A stretch of DNA of 20,913 bases, from contig DAOUGD010000075.1 in the NCBI GenBank assembly GCA_034429475.1, forward strand, positions 1 through 20,913. Reading direction: 5' to 3'. The notes under the pieces were generated by a model. That model worked only from the letters and a program-made list of their open reading frames with translations, was not told the origin of the DNA and did no database searches. Shown piece after piece: positions 6,536 to 15,006 of the stretch (positions are counted from its first letter, which is position 1; each line of letters begins with the position of its first letter). Origin of the DNA: JAKQHY01 sp034429475 (lineage in GTDB: Bacteria > Chloroflexota > Anaerolineae > B4-G1 > SLSP01). Made by a program: the position numbers and the translations under genes.

Positions 6536-7654
6536 ATGCAAATTCGGCAACTGAATACAGAGAATCCCCACGATGTCCGGCAATTTGTAGACTTTCAGTT
6601 TGACCTTTACGCGAACTGCGACAAATGGTCGCCGCCGCTGGTTTCCAGCGTGAAGACGATGATGAACCGCCGCAAACATCCTTTTTACCAACATTCCGAT
6701 GCGGCGTTTTTTGTGGCGGAAGCGGGGGATGTCACGCTGGCGCGGGTGGCCGTGTTGGATCACTGTCGCTACAATGCGCACAGCGGACGTAATGCAGCGT
6801 TTTTCTGCTGCTTCGACGCGGTGGACAACGTGGAGGCCGTCCGGCAGCTTTTTGAATCCGCCGCGTGTTGGGCGGCTGGGCGCGGGCGCAGCGTTCTGCT
6901 CGGTACGAAGGGGATGATGCGCACCGACGCCCCCGGCATCCTGGTGGAGGGCTTCGAGCACGAGGCCGCGCTCAGTATGCCGTATAATTACGACTACTAT
7001 TCTCGTCTGCTGGAGAGTGTCGGTTTCGAGAAAGAGATTGATTATCTCTCCGGTTATCTAATGCAGGAACAACAAATCCCAGAACGCATTGTGGCGCTGG
7101 CGGAGAAAATCAAGGAGCGACGCGGCTTCTGGGTGAAGTCGTTTTCCAGCAAAAAAGAACTGCGCGCGTGGATTCCGCGCATCCAAAAAGTGAATAACGA
7201 AGCATTTTCGCAGGTGTGGGGGTATTATCCGATAGATGCGGCGGAAGTGCAGTTGATCGGCCAGCAATTGCTGACGATTGCCAATCCCCGGCTGCTGAAG
7301 GTGGTGATGAAGGACGACGACATCGCCGGATTCGCCTTCATTTTCCCGGACGTGTCGGCGGCGCTGCGCGAGGTGCGCGGGCGATTGTGGCCGTTTGGCT
7401 GGATCAAGGTGCTGTGGGCCATCCAAACCACGCGCCGGATGAGCGGCAACGGTGTCGGCCTGTTGCCGCAATATCAGGGCTTCGGCGCGACGGCGCTGCT
7501 GTACGTGGAACTGGAGAAGACGCTGCGCTCCGTCAACACCGTGCATTGCGACGTGGCGCAGGTGATGGAGAGCAATCTCAAGAGCATGGACGATCTGAAT
7601 ATGTTGAAGGTCAACTGGTACAAGCGCCACCGAGTTTACCGGCGGGTGGTGTAG
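6536..7654 (+). CDS. Tandem GNAT-fold protein (putative N-acetyltransferase)
   Basis: This 372-residue protein resembles a family of roughly 370-residue bacterial proteins with two GNAT-like halves. The first half contains FFVAEAGDVTLARVAV (beta strands), an RGRSVLLGTKGMMR turn, GILVEGFEHEAALSMPYNYDYY and then LLESVGFEKEIDYLSGYL, all typical of this family. The second half carries VGLLPQYQGFGATALLYVEL, a degenerate acetyl-CoA-binding motif, and a final VMESNLKSMDDL...WYKRHRVYRR like the E-N-x-x-M and Y-R-x-Y ends of GNAT enzymes. I chose the ATG at 6536 because GGAG lies 12 bp before it and the sequence MQIRQLNTEN is a normal beginning. An upstream start at 6497 lies inside the palindromic repeat. 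The acceptor substrate is unknown. It appears to be monocistronic. Confidence 0.7.
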   Translation: MQIRQLNTENPHDVRQFVDFQFDLYANCDKWSPPLVSSVKTMMNRRKHPFYQHSDAAFFVAEAGDVTLARVAVLDHCRYNAHSGRNAAFFCCFDAVDNVEAVRQLFESAACWAAGRGRSVLLGTKGMMRTDAPGILVEGFEHEAALSMPYNYDYYSRLLESVGFEKEIDYLSGYLMQEQQIPERIVALAEKIKERRGFWVKSFSSKKELRAWIPRIQKVNNEAFSQVWGYYPIDAAEVQLIGQQLLTIANPRLLKVVMKDDDIAGFAFIFPDVSAALREVRGRLWPFGWIKVLWAIQTTRRMSGNGVGLLPQYQGFGATALLYVELEKTLRSVNTVHCDVAQVMESNLKSMDDLNMLKVNWYKRHRVYRRVV

Positions 7655-7658
7655 GTCT

Positions 7659-7684
7659 CAACGGATTGAACGGATTGAATGGAT
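7659..7684. repeat. Short tandem CGGATTGAA repeat, second copy
   Basis: Nearly three tandem 9-bp units (CAACGGATTGAACGGATTGA...) lie just after the acetyltransferase stop. The first 18 bases are identical to those at 630-647. Confidence 0.5.
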
Positions 7685-7720
7685 GGGTATTCGTCGAAAT
7701 CTGACTTCTGAGGTGAATGG

Positions 7721-9181
7721 ATGACCCTGGATACAACGGAACGTGTTTCTCAACTGACGAAAGTGGTTTATGGCACCGGCGATTGGGGCATGGCGTCGTT
7801 CAATACACTGCGCCAGATTTTTTACGCAATTTTTCTGACCGATGTGGTGGGGCTGGACCCCCGCCTGGCCTCGTTTGCGGCGTTGATCGGCGTGTTGTGG
7901 GACGCGATCAACGATCCGTTGGTGGGTATGCTCAGCGATAGGGCGCGCAGCCGGTGGGGGCGGCGGCGGCCTTTCCTGCTCTTTTTTGCCATCCCGTATG
8001 GCCTGGCCTTTTTGATCCTGTGGTGGGCGCCGCCGATCGAGAACCAAATCCTGTTAATGTTTTACATGATGATCGCCTACGCGCTTAGCGACACGCTGCA
8101 AACGTTGGTGATCGTGCCGTACCATGCGCTGACGCCGGAGATGACCTCCGATTACGACGAGCGCACCTCATTGGCGGGCTATCGGATGTTTTTCAATCTC
8201 CTGGCAACCATCGCCGCAGCGGTGATCGCGCCGACGATTGTGGATGTGGTGATGGAGCGCGGCGGCACGCAGCAGCAGGGATACGTGCTGTCTGCGGCGC
8301 TGTTTGGCGTCTCCACCGTCATTCCCTACTTGCTCATCTTCTTCACGGTGCGTGAGCGCCCAGCCGAGGCAGATCGTCCGGCCGAACCCGCCTTTCGCGA
8401 TACGCTGCGCACGGCCTGGCAGAACGTGCCGTTTCGCTACGCCACGGCGTTGTACATGCTCAACTGGGTGACGTTCGACATTATCGGCGTGGTCCTACCG
8501 TACTTGCTCGTCTACTGGGTAGCGGGAGGCGATCTACTGGCCAAGGTGCCGGGGCTGGGCCTGCCCATCGAATCCGCCGTGGTGGGGCTGATGATGCTCA
8601 CAGCCACACTGTTCTTGCCGTTCTGGAACTGGTTGGCCCATCGTCTGGAGAAGCGCATCGCCTACATCATCGCGCTGGCGTTCTGGGCCGCGCTGCTGCT
8701 GCTCGTCCCCTGGATGCCGCAATTGAACTATATCCTGGTCTTGACGCTGGCGGTCTTCATGGGGATCAGCGTTTCGGCGGCGCACATCCTGCCGGACGCC
8801 ATTTTCCCGGACGTGATTGACTGGGACGAGTTGCGCACCGGGCAGCGGCACGAGGGCGTCTATTACGGGGTGAAGAACTTCATCCGCAAGCTGACCACGG
8901 CCTTCGCCATCTTCCTGGTGTTGCAGACGCTCGGCTGGCTGGGCTACCAGTCGCCGCCGCCGGGGGTGACGCAGTTCACGCAGCCGGACGCCGCGCTGTG
9001 GGGTATCCGCATCCTGACTGGCCCCGTGGGCGCGCTGATGCTTGTTGCCACCATCGGCGTGGCGTGGGCCTATCCGCTGGATCGCCGGCGGTTTGAGCGG
9101 GTGCAGCGGCGGTTGTTGGCGCGCAAGCAGCGCCACGCGGCGCAACGCCGGGCCGCAGCCGAGGTCGCGCCGACGGTGTAA
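7721..9181 (+). CDS. MFS transporter, GPH (glycoside-pentoside-hexuronide:cation) symporter family
   Basis: This 486-residue protein is rich in hydrophobic segments, consistent with 12 membrane passes. Near the N-terminus it has YGTGDWGMASF (17-27) and then LWDAINDPLVGMLSDRARSR (59-78) followed by WGRRRPFLL. These are hallmarks of MelB-like GPH symporters, which bring sugars or sugar acids into the cell with Na+ or H+. Later segments include PYHALTPEMTSDYDERTSL and AHILPDAIFPDVIDWDELRTG, also characteristic of the family. The ATG at 7721 follows GAGG with a 7-bp gap. The C-terminus is a basic, alanine-rich cytoplasmic tail. No sugar-utilisation gene is adjacent, so the substrate cannot be named. 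A strong hairpin follows 36 bp after the stop. Confidence 0.9.
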   Translation: MTLDTTERVSQLTKVVYGTGDWGMASFNTLRQIFYAIFLTDVVGLDPRLASFAALIGVLWDAINDPLVGMLSDRARSRWGRRRPFLLFFAIPYGLAFLILWWAPPIENQILLMFYMMIAYALSDTLQTLVIVPYHALTPEMTSDYDERTSLAGYRMFFNLLATIAAAVIAPTIVDVVMERGGTQQQGYVLSAALFGVSTVIPYLLIFFTVRERPAEADRPAEPAFRDTLRTAWQNVPFRYATALYMLNWVTFDIIGVVLPYLLVYWVAGGDLLAKVPGLGLPIESAVVGLMMLTATLFLPFWNWLAHRLEKRIAYIIALAFWAALLLLVPWMPQLNYILVLTLAVFMGISVSAAHILPDAIFPDVIDWDELRTGQRHEGVYYGVKNFIRKLTTAFAIFLVLQTLGWLGYQSPPPGVTQFTQPDAALWGIRILTGPVGALMLVATIGVAWAYPLDRRRFERVQRRLLARKQRHAAQRRAAAEVAPTV

Positions 9182-9217
9182 TCAGGACGCAGATTTTCGC
9201 GGATGTGCGCAGATAAT

Positions 9218-9254
9218 AACAAATGACCGGATCATTGATCCGGTCATTTGTTTT
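9218..9254 (+). terminator. Strong terminator hairpin between convergent genes
   Basis: A 17-bp perfect stem, AACAAATGACCGGATCA at 9218-9234 and its complement at 9236-9252, is followed by TTTT on the plus strand. It ends the symporter transcript. Read from the other side it is followed by TTATTAT, so it may also end the minus-strand cluster whose last gene stops at 9297. Confidence 0.75.
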
Positions 9255-9296
9255 AACACCCATGGCACGTCCCAACGGACGAGATTCCTTGCGCTT

Positions 9297-9683
9297 TCAC
9301 TCCTTGCTCTTTTGCAGCGCGCCCAGCGCCGAGGAGGCCGCGTCGCCGATGGTGCGCAGCATGGCGTTGCGGCTGCCGATGGCCTGCGCGACGATGGCCT
9401 GATGGATGTCCCACACGGAGCGGTCAATCTCGTTGTTTTCGTCGGTGGGCAGGCAGATGGTGGCGTCGCCGTCGAAGCCGATCTGGGTGTAGGCGCGCAG
9501 TTGGACGTTGCCCTTGGTGGCGATTTCGCCGATGTCGGGGCGCTCGTCCAACAACACCTTCACCTGATCGTGCGGCGTCGTGAAGGTGCGCACTTCCAGG
9601 ACCGTCACGTCATTGATAAAGGTCTGTAGTTTGTCGGCCAATTCCTGTGAAAATTTTTGCACTGCTGTTTTTAGGTCTGCCAT
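9297..9683 (-). CDS. 128-aa homologue of the C-terminal domain of the neighbouring C25-like peptidase
   Basis: I do not recognise this as a named family, but it is clearly homologous to residues about 600-714 of the peptidase encoded at 10469-12613. Shared features in order are ELA-x-K, LEV-x-T-x-T, RAYTQIGFDGDATICLPTDE against RARTYISFDGDMEVCLPVRE, a D-R-x-x-W-x-I-H motif, and a following amphipathic helix. An N-terminal helix (about 1-25) precedes a probable beta-sheet core and a C-terminal helix. There is no signal peptide or membrane segment. It is the last gene of the minus-strand cluster, with its own strong AGGAGGA site before the ATG, 27 bp beyond the preceding stop. It could bind the same partner as the peptidase's tail, or act as a regulator or substrate; this is inference. 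Confidence 0.75.
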   Translation of the reverse strand: MADLKTAVQKFSQELADKLQTFINDVTVLEVRTFTTPHDQVKVLLDERPDIGEIATKGNVQLRAYTQIGFDGDATICLPTDENNEIDRSVWDIHQAIVAQAIGSRNAMLRTIGDAASSALGALQKSKE

Positions 9684-9710
9684 TGTGTATCCTCCTGAAT
9701 CAGTTAAAAG

Positions 9711-10463
9711 TTAGAACTGCGGCGCATCGGGCTGCGCGCGCAAGATTGCCAAAACGTCCCGGATGTACTTCAGCACGGCGGGGACGACGAACACTTGGGT
9801 GCCGGGCGGCCCGCTCAATTTGACGATGAGTTGCGCGGCCCCGCTCGTGATCACCGTCGCCAGTCGCAGGCGGGCCATGATCTTCGCCAGCACCAGCTCC
9901 ACGGCCTGGTGGTGGATGACTTTGTCGGCAGAATCCACCTCATCCTCGAAGATAGTGGTGAAGTCGCCCGACCATTCCATCCAGGTGTAACCCACCAGCG
10001 TCGCGCCAAGTTGGGTTTTCACCTGCACCGGATGGGCGAGTTTATCCTGCACCTGCTGCACCAGCGCCTCCCATCGGGTCAGATCGTCTTCCTGCGCGCG
10101 GGATAGTTGGGCCAACTCCTCCGGCGCCGCCATTTCGAGGGTCTCCAACGTGTGCAACAGGTCTAGTTCCGGCGCGGGCATGTCGGAGGCGGCAAAAGAT
10201 GCCATCTGAATTTGCCCCGGTTGGTAACGCGCCTCCACCTGGGTCATGCGCCGGATGGCATGGTCAAGTTGCCCGTCGCCCTGTTGCAAGCCGCGCCGGG
10301 CTGCGGCCAACTCCGTCCAGGCGGCATCGGCCCGCGCGGGCAGGACGACGCGCTCGACGGCGGCGTCCTCAGCGCCGACCGCAAACGAGACCATCCCCCC
10401 CACCGGCGCGAACAGGCCGAAGGGGTCGTCGGCGGGGGGCAGCGCGGAGTAGCTCGTGGTCAT
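9711..10463 (-). CDS. 250-aa protein of unknown family in the CHAT/STAND/C25 cluster
   Basis: The family is not recognised. The N-terminus is proline- and glycine-rich (LPPADDPFGLFAPVGG). The middle (about 40-145) is charged and helical, with possible coiled-coil stretches. The C-terminal third is hydrophobic and mixed, with VGYTWMEWSGDF and then a helix and strands (VTSGAAQ-type and KLSGPPGTQVFVVPAVL segments). No signal peptide or obvious catalytic motif is visible. I placed the start at the ATG at 10463, 5 bp after the stop of the peptidase gene, which suggests coupled translation. A longer version from 10568 would overlap the peptidase by 100 bp and begins with low-complexity sequence that looks like a frame shadow. 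A role in the cluster as adaptor or target is inferred from position only. Confidence 0.65.
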   Translation of the reverse strand: MTTSYSALPPADDPFGLFAPVGGMVSFAVGAEDAAVERVVLPARADAAWTELAAARRGLQQGDGQLDHAIRRMTQVEARYQPGQIQMASFAASDMPAPELDLLHTLETLEMAAPEELAQLSRAQEDDLTRWEALVQQVQDKLAHPVQVKTQLGATLVGYTWMEWSGDFTTIFEDEVDSADKVIHHQAVELVLAKIMARLRLATVITSGAAQLIVKLSGPPGTQVFVVPAVLKYIRDVLAILRAQPDAPQF

Positions 10464-10468
10464 CGCGT

Positions 10469-12613
10469 CTACTTGCCCATCAGACGGGCGGCCAGGTCGG
10501 CCACGGTTTTGAGGAATTCGGTGCGGTTGATCTGCGCCTGCTTGACCGTATCCGAGTGGATCTGCCACAATTCCCGATCCACGCTGCCATCCTCGCGCAC
10601 CGGCAGGCAGACTTCCATGTCGCCGTCAAAGGAGATGTAGGTGCGTGCGCGCATCTTGATCTGCCCCTGGAAACGTTTTTCTCCGGCATCATAGACCACG
10701 CTTTCGAGGTTGCTGCTGGTGTAGGTGTTCACTTCCAGGCTGGTGATCTCTTCGACGGCTGCGCCGATCTTTTCGGCCAGTTCGCTGGCAACGTTCTGGA
10801 ATGTTTGCAGCAGGCCGCCTTCGGCTTTGGATTCGCCTTCCGCCTTACTACCCTCATCTTTTTTCCCAGGCCACCCGAGAGCATAACCCGTATGTGCTTC
10901 TTCGCCAACAACTTTCGACTCCTGAGGCATAGGGGTATCCCCAGTTGTGGCTGCTGTTTGTTGAGCTTTCGGGTGTTTTTCAAGGTTTTCCAATGAAAGG
11001 ACGAGGCTGGGCCTCTCTGCCGGCTTTTCGTCTTCCGCAAAGGGGACTTTAGCTGCCGGGTCTCCAATGACAACATAACCGCGGGCGTCATTGTTGGCTG
11101 TCCACATATGCGCAAGCTCATATTCGCTGATGTAATCAGGAGTCCATTGTAATTCTTCAAGGTTTGCACTCAAGGCAGAACTCATATCAGCGTAACGCAG
11201 ATTGAAGCTGGGATCCGTCGCCAGTCCTATCGGATCGCCATTTAAGAGTTTGCGTAAGGCTGTGACGAAAGCCTGGTTGTCTGCGGTTCCTTGAGGCGAT
11301 ATGAAAGAATACCCCCAGGCGCGCTCGACATGGCCGATAACGGCCAACGCCCCTTGTTTTAACATCCGATTGGGGAGCGCCGCAACGAAACTCTGAGGAG
11401 CAATAGGCTCACGTGCCTTGAATGCCTGGAGTGCGAATTGATCGAGTTGGGGCGTTCCTGCGCCATAACATGCAAAGAACATAGCGATCAGGCCCAGCAG
11501 GTTGGCGCTTTGAGCAATATCCTCGCCGGCAAAGTAGTAATCACGTTTGACGCCGCCGCTGGGGCCGGGCCAGTCCTGGCAAAGCAATGCGCCTTGATAG
11601 GCCAGTTGGTTGTTATGCCCGTTTGGAAATTCCATACCGTGGCTGGCTGTGACTAGCAAGGCAGGTATCTGACCGGGATCACCGCCTAGCAATTGACCAA
11701 GTTGAGCACGGGTTGCTTTGCCGTCGCCAATCAAAGGATCTCGCAAATTCCAGGCATATTTAAGGGGGATTTCATTTTCCAAACGGGGGTTCTTCAGGTT
11801 TTCGTAAAGAGGTCGAATGAGGAACTTTGAACTCAGTTCGGTTGCTTTATCCCCTTTTGTCTGCACGCCAAAGAAAGTCATATTACGGGCAAGTTTTACT
11901 TTCCCTGTCTCGGCTAACACGACACTTTGCGCGTACCTGGCATAGGCATCGAGATCGTCGCCGAAATCAAGACGCCCTACCCCACGCATCACATCAAGTT
12001 GATATTGGAATTGATAGGGAATTTCTTCTGGACTACCGACCAGGAGCACATAGAATGCCATTTGTGCAGGGTCGGCCGGCCCGGCGCTGATATTATGGCG
12101 CTTAAAGAACTCGTCTTTTCTCTCGTTGGGGCGGTATCCGCGCCCATCCCCAAAGATTTGATAATACTTTTCAGCCTGCCCCTGGCGCAAGTTCAGCAAA
12201 GGGCTGAGCGCCTCTTGGATGGCATTTTTGCGTCCAGGGTCCATCCCGGCAGGGAAAACCACAGCCCAACCTGCCTGGTTCAGTTGCTTGGGATCCACTC
12301 CTTCTTTTGCTGGCGCGTCCACAAGGATTTGGCCTCGTTTGTGCTTATCGTCCAATTCTTTCTGGAATCTGCGCTCTTGTTCTTCCCGTTGGCGGGACTC
12401 TTCTGGGGTTAGTTGTTCAAGACGTGCTCGCGACGCTTGATAGGCTGCAACATCTTCTGGGGTTGCCTTTCCCTGAATTAGACGGGCCAGCTTCTCAGTC
12501 GGCATCGGCGCCAATCCATACTCACCGGTCACACCGTTGACGCCATTGAAGACCATGTCGCCCTGCTGCAAATCTTCAACGAGATTGCCCTCTCCAACAC
12601 CGAATTCAAACAT
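10469..12613 (-). CDS. C25 (gingipain)-like caspase-fold cysteine peptidase with a C-terminal accessory domain
   Basis: This 714-residue protein has the order of peptidase family C25 (clan CD). A strand and GRLDF motif (LLVGSPEEIPYQFQYQLD, 190-207; GVGRLDF, 211-217) are followed by the catalytic histidine in LLVTASHGMEF (H325), the catalytic cysteine in FFACYGAG (C382), GALAVIGHVERAW (421-433) and the closing VIGDPA (515-520). It opens with FNGVNGVTGEYGLAP (22-36), a segment shared with the next peptidase, then a charged helical stretch. Residues about 525-600 are a low-complexity, K/E-rich linker. Residues 600-714 form a domain also found alone in the 128-aa protein. No signal peptide is present, so unlike gingipains it should act inside the cell. 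A GGAGG site lies close before the ATG. Specificity is unknown. Confidence 0.75.
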   Translation of the reverse strand: MFEFGVGEGNLVEDLQQGDMVFNGVNGVTGEYGLAPMPTEKLARLIQGKATPEDVAAYQASRARLEQLTPEESRQREEQERRFQKELDDKHKRGQILVDAPAKEGVDPKQLNQAGWAVVFPAGMDPGRKNAIQEALSPLLNLRQGQAEKYYQIFGDGRGYRPNERKDEFFKRHNISAGPADPAQMAFYVLLVGSPEEIPYQFQYQLDVMRGVGRLDFGDDLDAYARYAQSVVLAETGKVKLARNMTFFGVQTKGDKATELSSKFLIRPLYENLKNPRLENEIPLKYAWNLRDPLIGDGKATRAQLGQLLGGDPGQIPALLVTASHGMEFPNGHNNQLAYQGALLCQDWPGPSGGVKRDYYFAGEDIAQSANLLGLIAMFFACYGAGTPQLDQFALQAFKAREPIAPQSFVAALPNRMLKQGALAVIGHVERAWGYSFISPQGTADNQAFVTALRKLLNGDPIGLATDPSFNLRYADMSSALSANLEELQWTPDYISEYELAHMWTANNDARGYVVIGDPAAKVPFAEDEKPAERPSLVLSLENLEKHPKAQQTAATTGDTPMPQESKVVGEEAHTGYALGWPGKKDEGSKAEGESKAEGGLLQTFQNVASELAEKIGAAVEEITSLEVNTYTSSNLESVVYDAGEKRFQGQIKMRARTYISFDGDMEVCLPVREDGSVDRELWQIHSDTVKQAQINRTEFLKTVADLAARLMGK

Positions 12614-12648
12614 AAGGTTACCTCCTGGTTCTAAGTTTTTCTCAACAC

Positions 12649-15006
12649 CTATGGGGATAAAAAAGGGCGAAGGCGCACCGCCGGATCGCCGAGGATGACG
12701 TAACCGCGCGCATCATTGTTGCTCGTCCACAGCCGCGCCATGTCGTGCTCATCAGGCTCTTCGCCTATCGGCGCGTTGTAGGCGGCGGTCAATTCGGTGG
12801 AGAGCGCCGCGTAGCGCACGTTGAAGTACTCCATCGCCGCGCCGACCGGCAATCCAGTAAGCAGGGATTGCACCAGGCTCTCGAAAGCGGGCAGAGTTTC
12901 TGGCTGTCCGGTTTTGCCTTCCGGCTGCATGAACGATACTGCCCAGGCGCGCTCGACGTGACCAACGACGGCCAATGCGCCGCGCGGCGCACTTAACAAG
13001 GCTTTGGGTAGCGCGGCAACAAACGGTTTCTCCGCAATCGTCTGACCTTTTTCCTTGAACGCTTGCTGCGTGAACTCGTCGTAGCGCGGCGTGCCGGCGC
13101 CATAGCAGGCGAAGAAGAAGGCGATCATGCCGCGCGCGTTAATGGCGTCGCGTTTCTCGAGGATATCTTCACCTGAAAGGTAATACTTAGGCGAAATGCT
13201 CTTGTCCGAGGCATTGGGGCCGGGCCAATCACTACACAACAATGCCCCCTGCTGCGCCACCTGGCGCGCATCCCCGCTGGAAAATTCCATACCGTGCGAA
13301 GCGGTGAAAAGCAACGTTGGAGGTGTGGGTGTAGTCAACAGATCAAGCAATTTGCCTTTCTTTGCATCAACAGGCGCCACATAATCCACTTGCCAGGTCG
13401 GATATTTCCGCACTTTCCAATCATCGGATTGCACTTTCTTATCGAAGATAGTGTACAGCGGTTTGACCAGGTTTTCTGCACTCAATTGGGTGGAAAGATC
13501 ACCGGGATTCTGCACGCCGAACAAGGTCATCTGCGGCGCGGCGGGCGGCGCGGCAGTCTCGGCGGCGATGACGTTCTCGGCGTAAGCGCGATAGTTGCTC
13601 ACCTCGTCGAAGTCCAGCCGCCCGGTAGCATATTGCACATCCAATTGATACTGAAACTCAAAAGGAATCTCTTCGGGAGTACCGACGAGCAACAGGTAAT
13701 ACGGCACGAGTTCCGGGTTTGCCGGATCCTCGGGGCGCGCATTATGCCGGCCCAAGAAGGCTCTGGCCGTGTCGTTAGGACGATAGCCTTCGCCACCCTC
13801 GTAAATCTTGAAATGTTCCTGATACTTGGGATGAAATTCCTGCGCCGCGCGGGCTTCAAGTAATTCATCCAGCGATTTCCCAGCGTACTTGTCCGTGCTG
13901 CCGTAAATCGTCAGATCAGTCTGAATCAGGCGATGGCACAGCAGCGGCTCCAATGCCTCACGGATAGCCTTCTTCCGCGCTGGGGCCATCCGCGCCGGGA
14001 AGATGACGCCCCAGCCGGCTTCGTTAAGCTTGCCGGGGTTCAGGCTGGCGATCAACCCCAAATGGCCGATCTCGCGGCGCAATTCGTCAATCCATGTGGA
14101 CAATGCTTGCTGCAATGCCTGCCAATCGGGCAACGTGCCAGAGGCGACATCACAGAAGGTTTGCAATGCACCTCGCAACGCCTCGATCAGGTCGCGCCAC
14201 ATCGCGGTTCTACCTTTGGCGACTACGGCGTTGATCTGTACAATGGCAGATTGCCACGCGGGGTTATCCGGCATTATCGCCGCCAGTTTGTCGCCCAATT
14301 TGACGGTGGTCACAGGACTGCTAACGATGTACTTGAAATCCGAAAGCGCCGTCATAGATTGCAGGGACGTCTGTAGCTCCGCCAACTTTTCTACCAAATC
14401 CTCCCGCCATATCGGGCGCAAGGTCTTATCTTTAAAAGCCTCCGCAATACGTTCATCGCTTAAGGCGCCTTTGGTGATAACGAGCAGCTTTTGATCTGTC
14501 TCTCGTTTGAGTTTCTCTTTGAATTCTGCCTGCATATCGGGATCGGGATTCAACAAGAATGTAACCAGGCTTTTGACATCCCCTTTTGCCAGATAAGCGA
14601 CGAGCAGGCGCAACGTCTCCGACGGATCCTGCTTCAGTTGTGCCGCTAATTCCTGCGCGATGCCGGAGTTGCGGCTGGCCTCGCCGACAAGTTTGGCTAC
14701 GATTTCGCCCGCCAACGTATCCAGCCAGGCATCGCTTGTGGTTGGGACATCAGCAGGTATTTTCCCCTCTGCGTCAGGGAACAATGCTACCGCTCTAGTC
14801 GCCAGCGCCGCCACAATATCTTGCAATCGGTCTACCGTCTTCCGCTCAAGCTGCTTTTGTAGGCGCTCCCCGACCTTTTCCGCCGCGTCGCGCCCCTCAA
14901 AAATATGATCCACCAATGCCTGCTCTGAGAGCGGCGCAAGGCCGTATTCACCATCCGAACGCACCCCGTTGAAGTATAATTTATCTGCCATGTCACACGC
15001 CCTCAT
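12649..15006 (-). CDS. C25 (gingipain)-like caspase-fold cysteine peptidase, larger paralogue
   Basis: This protein of 785 residues (780 if the ATG at 14991 is used) is a diverged paralogue of the next gene. Shared blocks are YFNGVRSDGEYGLAP (11-25), GWGVIFPARMAPARKKAI, YYLLLVGTPEEIPFEFQYQL (436-455), ATGRLDF, TASHGMEF with H571, FFFACYGAG with C634, GALAVVGHVERAW and VILGDPAVRL. The His/Cys pair and the GDP motif point to clan CD family C25. Between the N-terminal motif and the core it has about 280 helical residues (about 45-325) absent from its paralogue, perhaps a sensing or partner-binding region. It lacks the other protein's C-terminal domain. The ATG at 15006 overlaps the stop of the STAND gene as ATGA, indicating coupled translation; the ATG at 14991 has a better-spaced GAGGG. 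No signal peptide is seen. Confidence 0.75.
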   Translation of the reverse strand: MRACDMADKLYFNGVRSDGEYGLAPLSEQALVDHIFEGRDAAEKVGERLQKQLERKTVDRLQDIVAALATRAVALFPDAEGKIPADVPTTSDAWLDTLAGEIVAKLVGEASRNSGIAQELAAQLKQDPSETLRLLVAYLAKGDVKSLVTFLLNPDPDMQAEFKEKLKRETDQKLLVITKGALSDERIAEAFKDKTLRPIWREDLVEKLAELQTSLQSMTALSDFKYIVSSPVTTVKLGDKLAAIMPDNPAWQSAIVQINAVVAKGRTAMWRDLIEALRGALQTFCDVASGTLPDWQALQQALSTWIDELRREIGHLGLIASLNPGKLNEAGWGVIFPARMAPARKKAIREALEPLLCHRLIQTDLTIYGSTDKYAGKSLDELLEARAAQEFHPKYQEHFKIYEGGEGYRPNDTARAFLGRHNARPEDPANPELVPYYLLLVGTPEEIPFEFQYQLDVQYATGRLDFDEVSNYRAYAENVIAAETAAPPAAPQMTLFGVQNPGDLSTQLSAENLVKPLYTIFDKKVQSDDWKVRKYPTWQVDYVAPVDAKKGKLLDLLTTPTPPTLLFTASHGMEFSSGDARQVAQQGALLCSDWPGPNASDKSISPKYYLSGEDILEKRDAINARGMIAFFFACYGAGTPRYDEFTQQAFKEKGQTIAEKPFVAALPKALLSAPRGALAVVGHVERAWAVSFMQPEGKTGQPETLPAFESLVQSLLTGLPVGAAMEYFNVRYAALSTELTAAYNAPIGEEPDEHDMARLWTSNNDARGYVILGDPAVRLRPFLSP

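Noticed and set aside
10464..10568. N-terminal extension of the 250-aa protein
   Set aside because: The extra 35 codons overlap the end of the peptidase gene and encode Gly/Pro/Arg-rich shadow sequence. The ATG at 10463 sits 5 bp after the peptidase stop.
10199..10996. 265-codon plus-strand open frame
   Set aside because: It spans the junction of two minus-strand genes and has Arg/Pro-rich low-complexity translation; no support as a gene.
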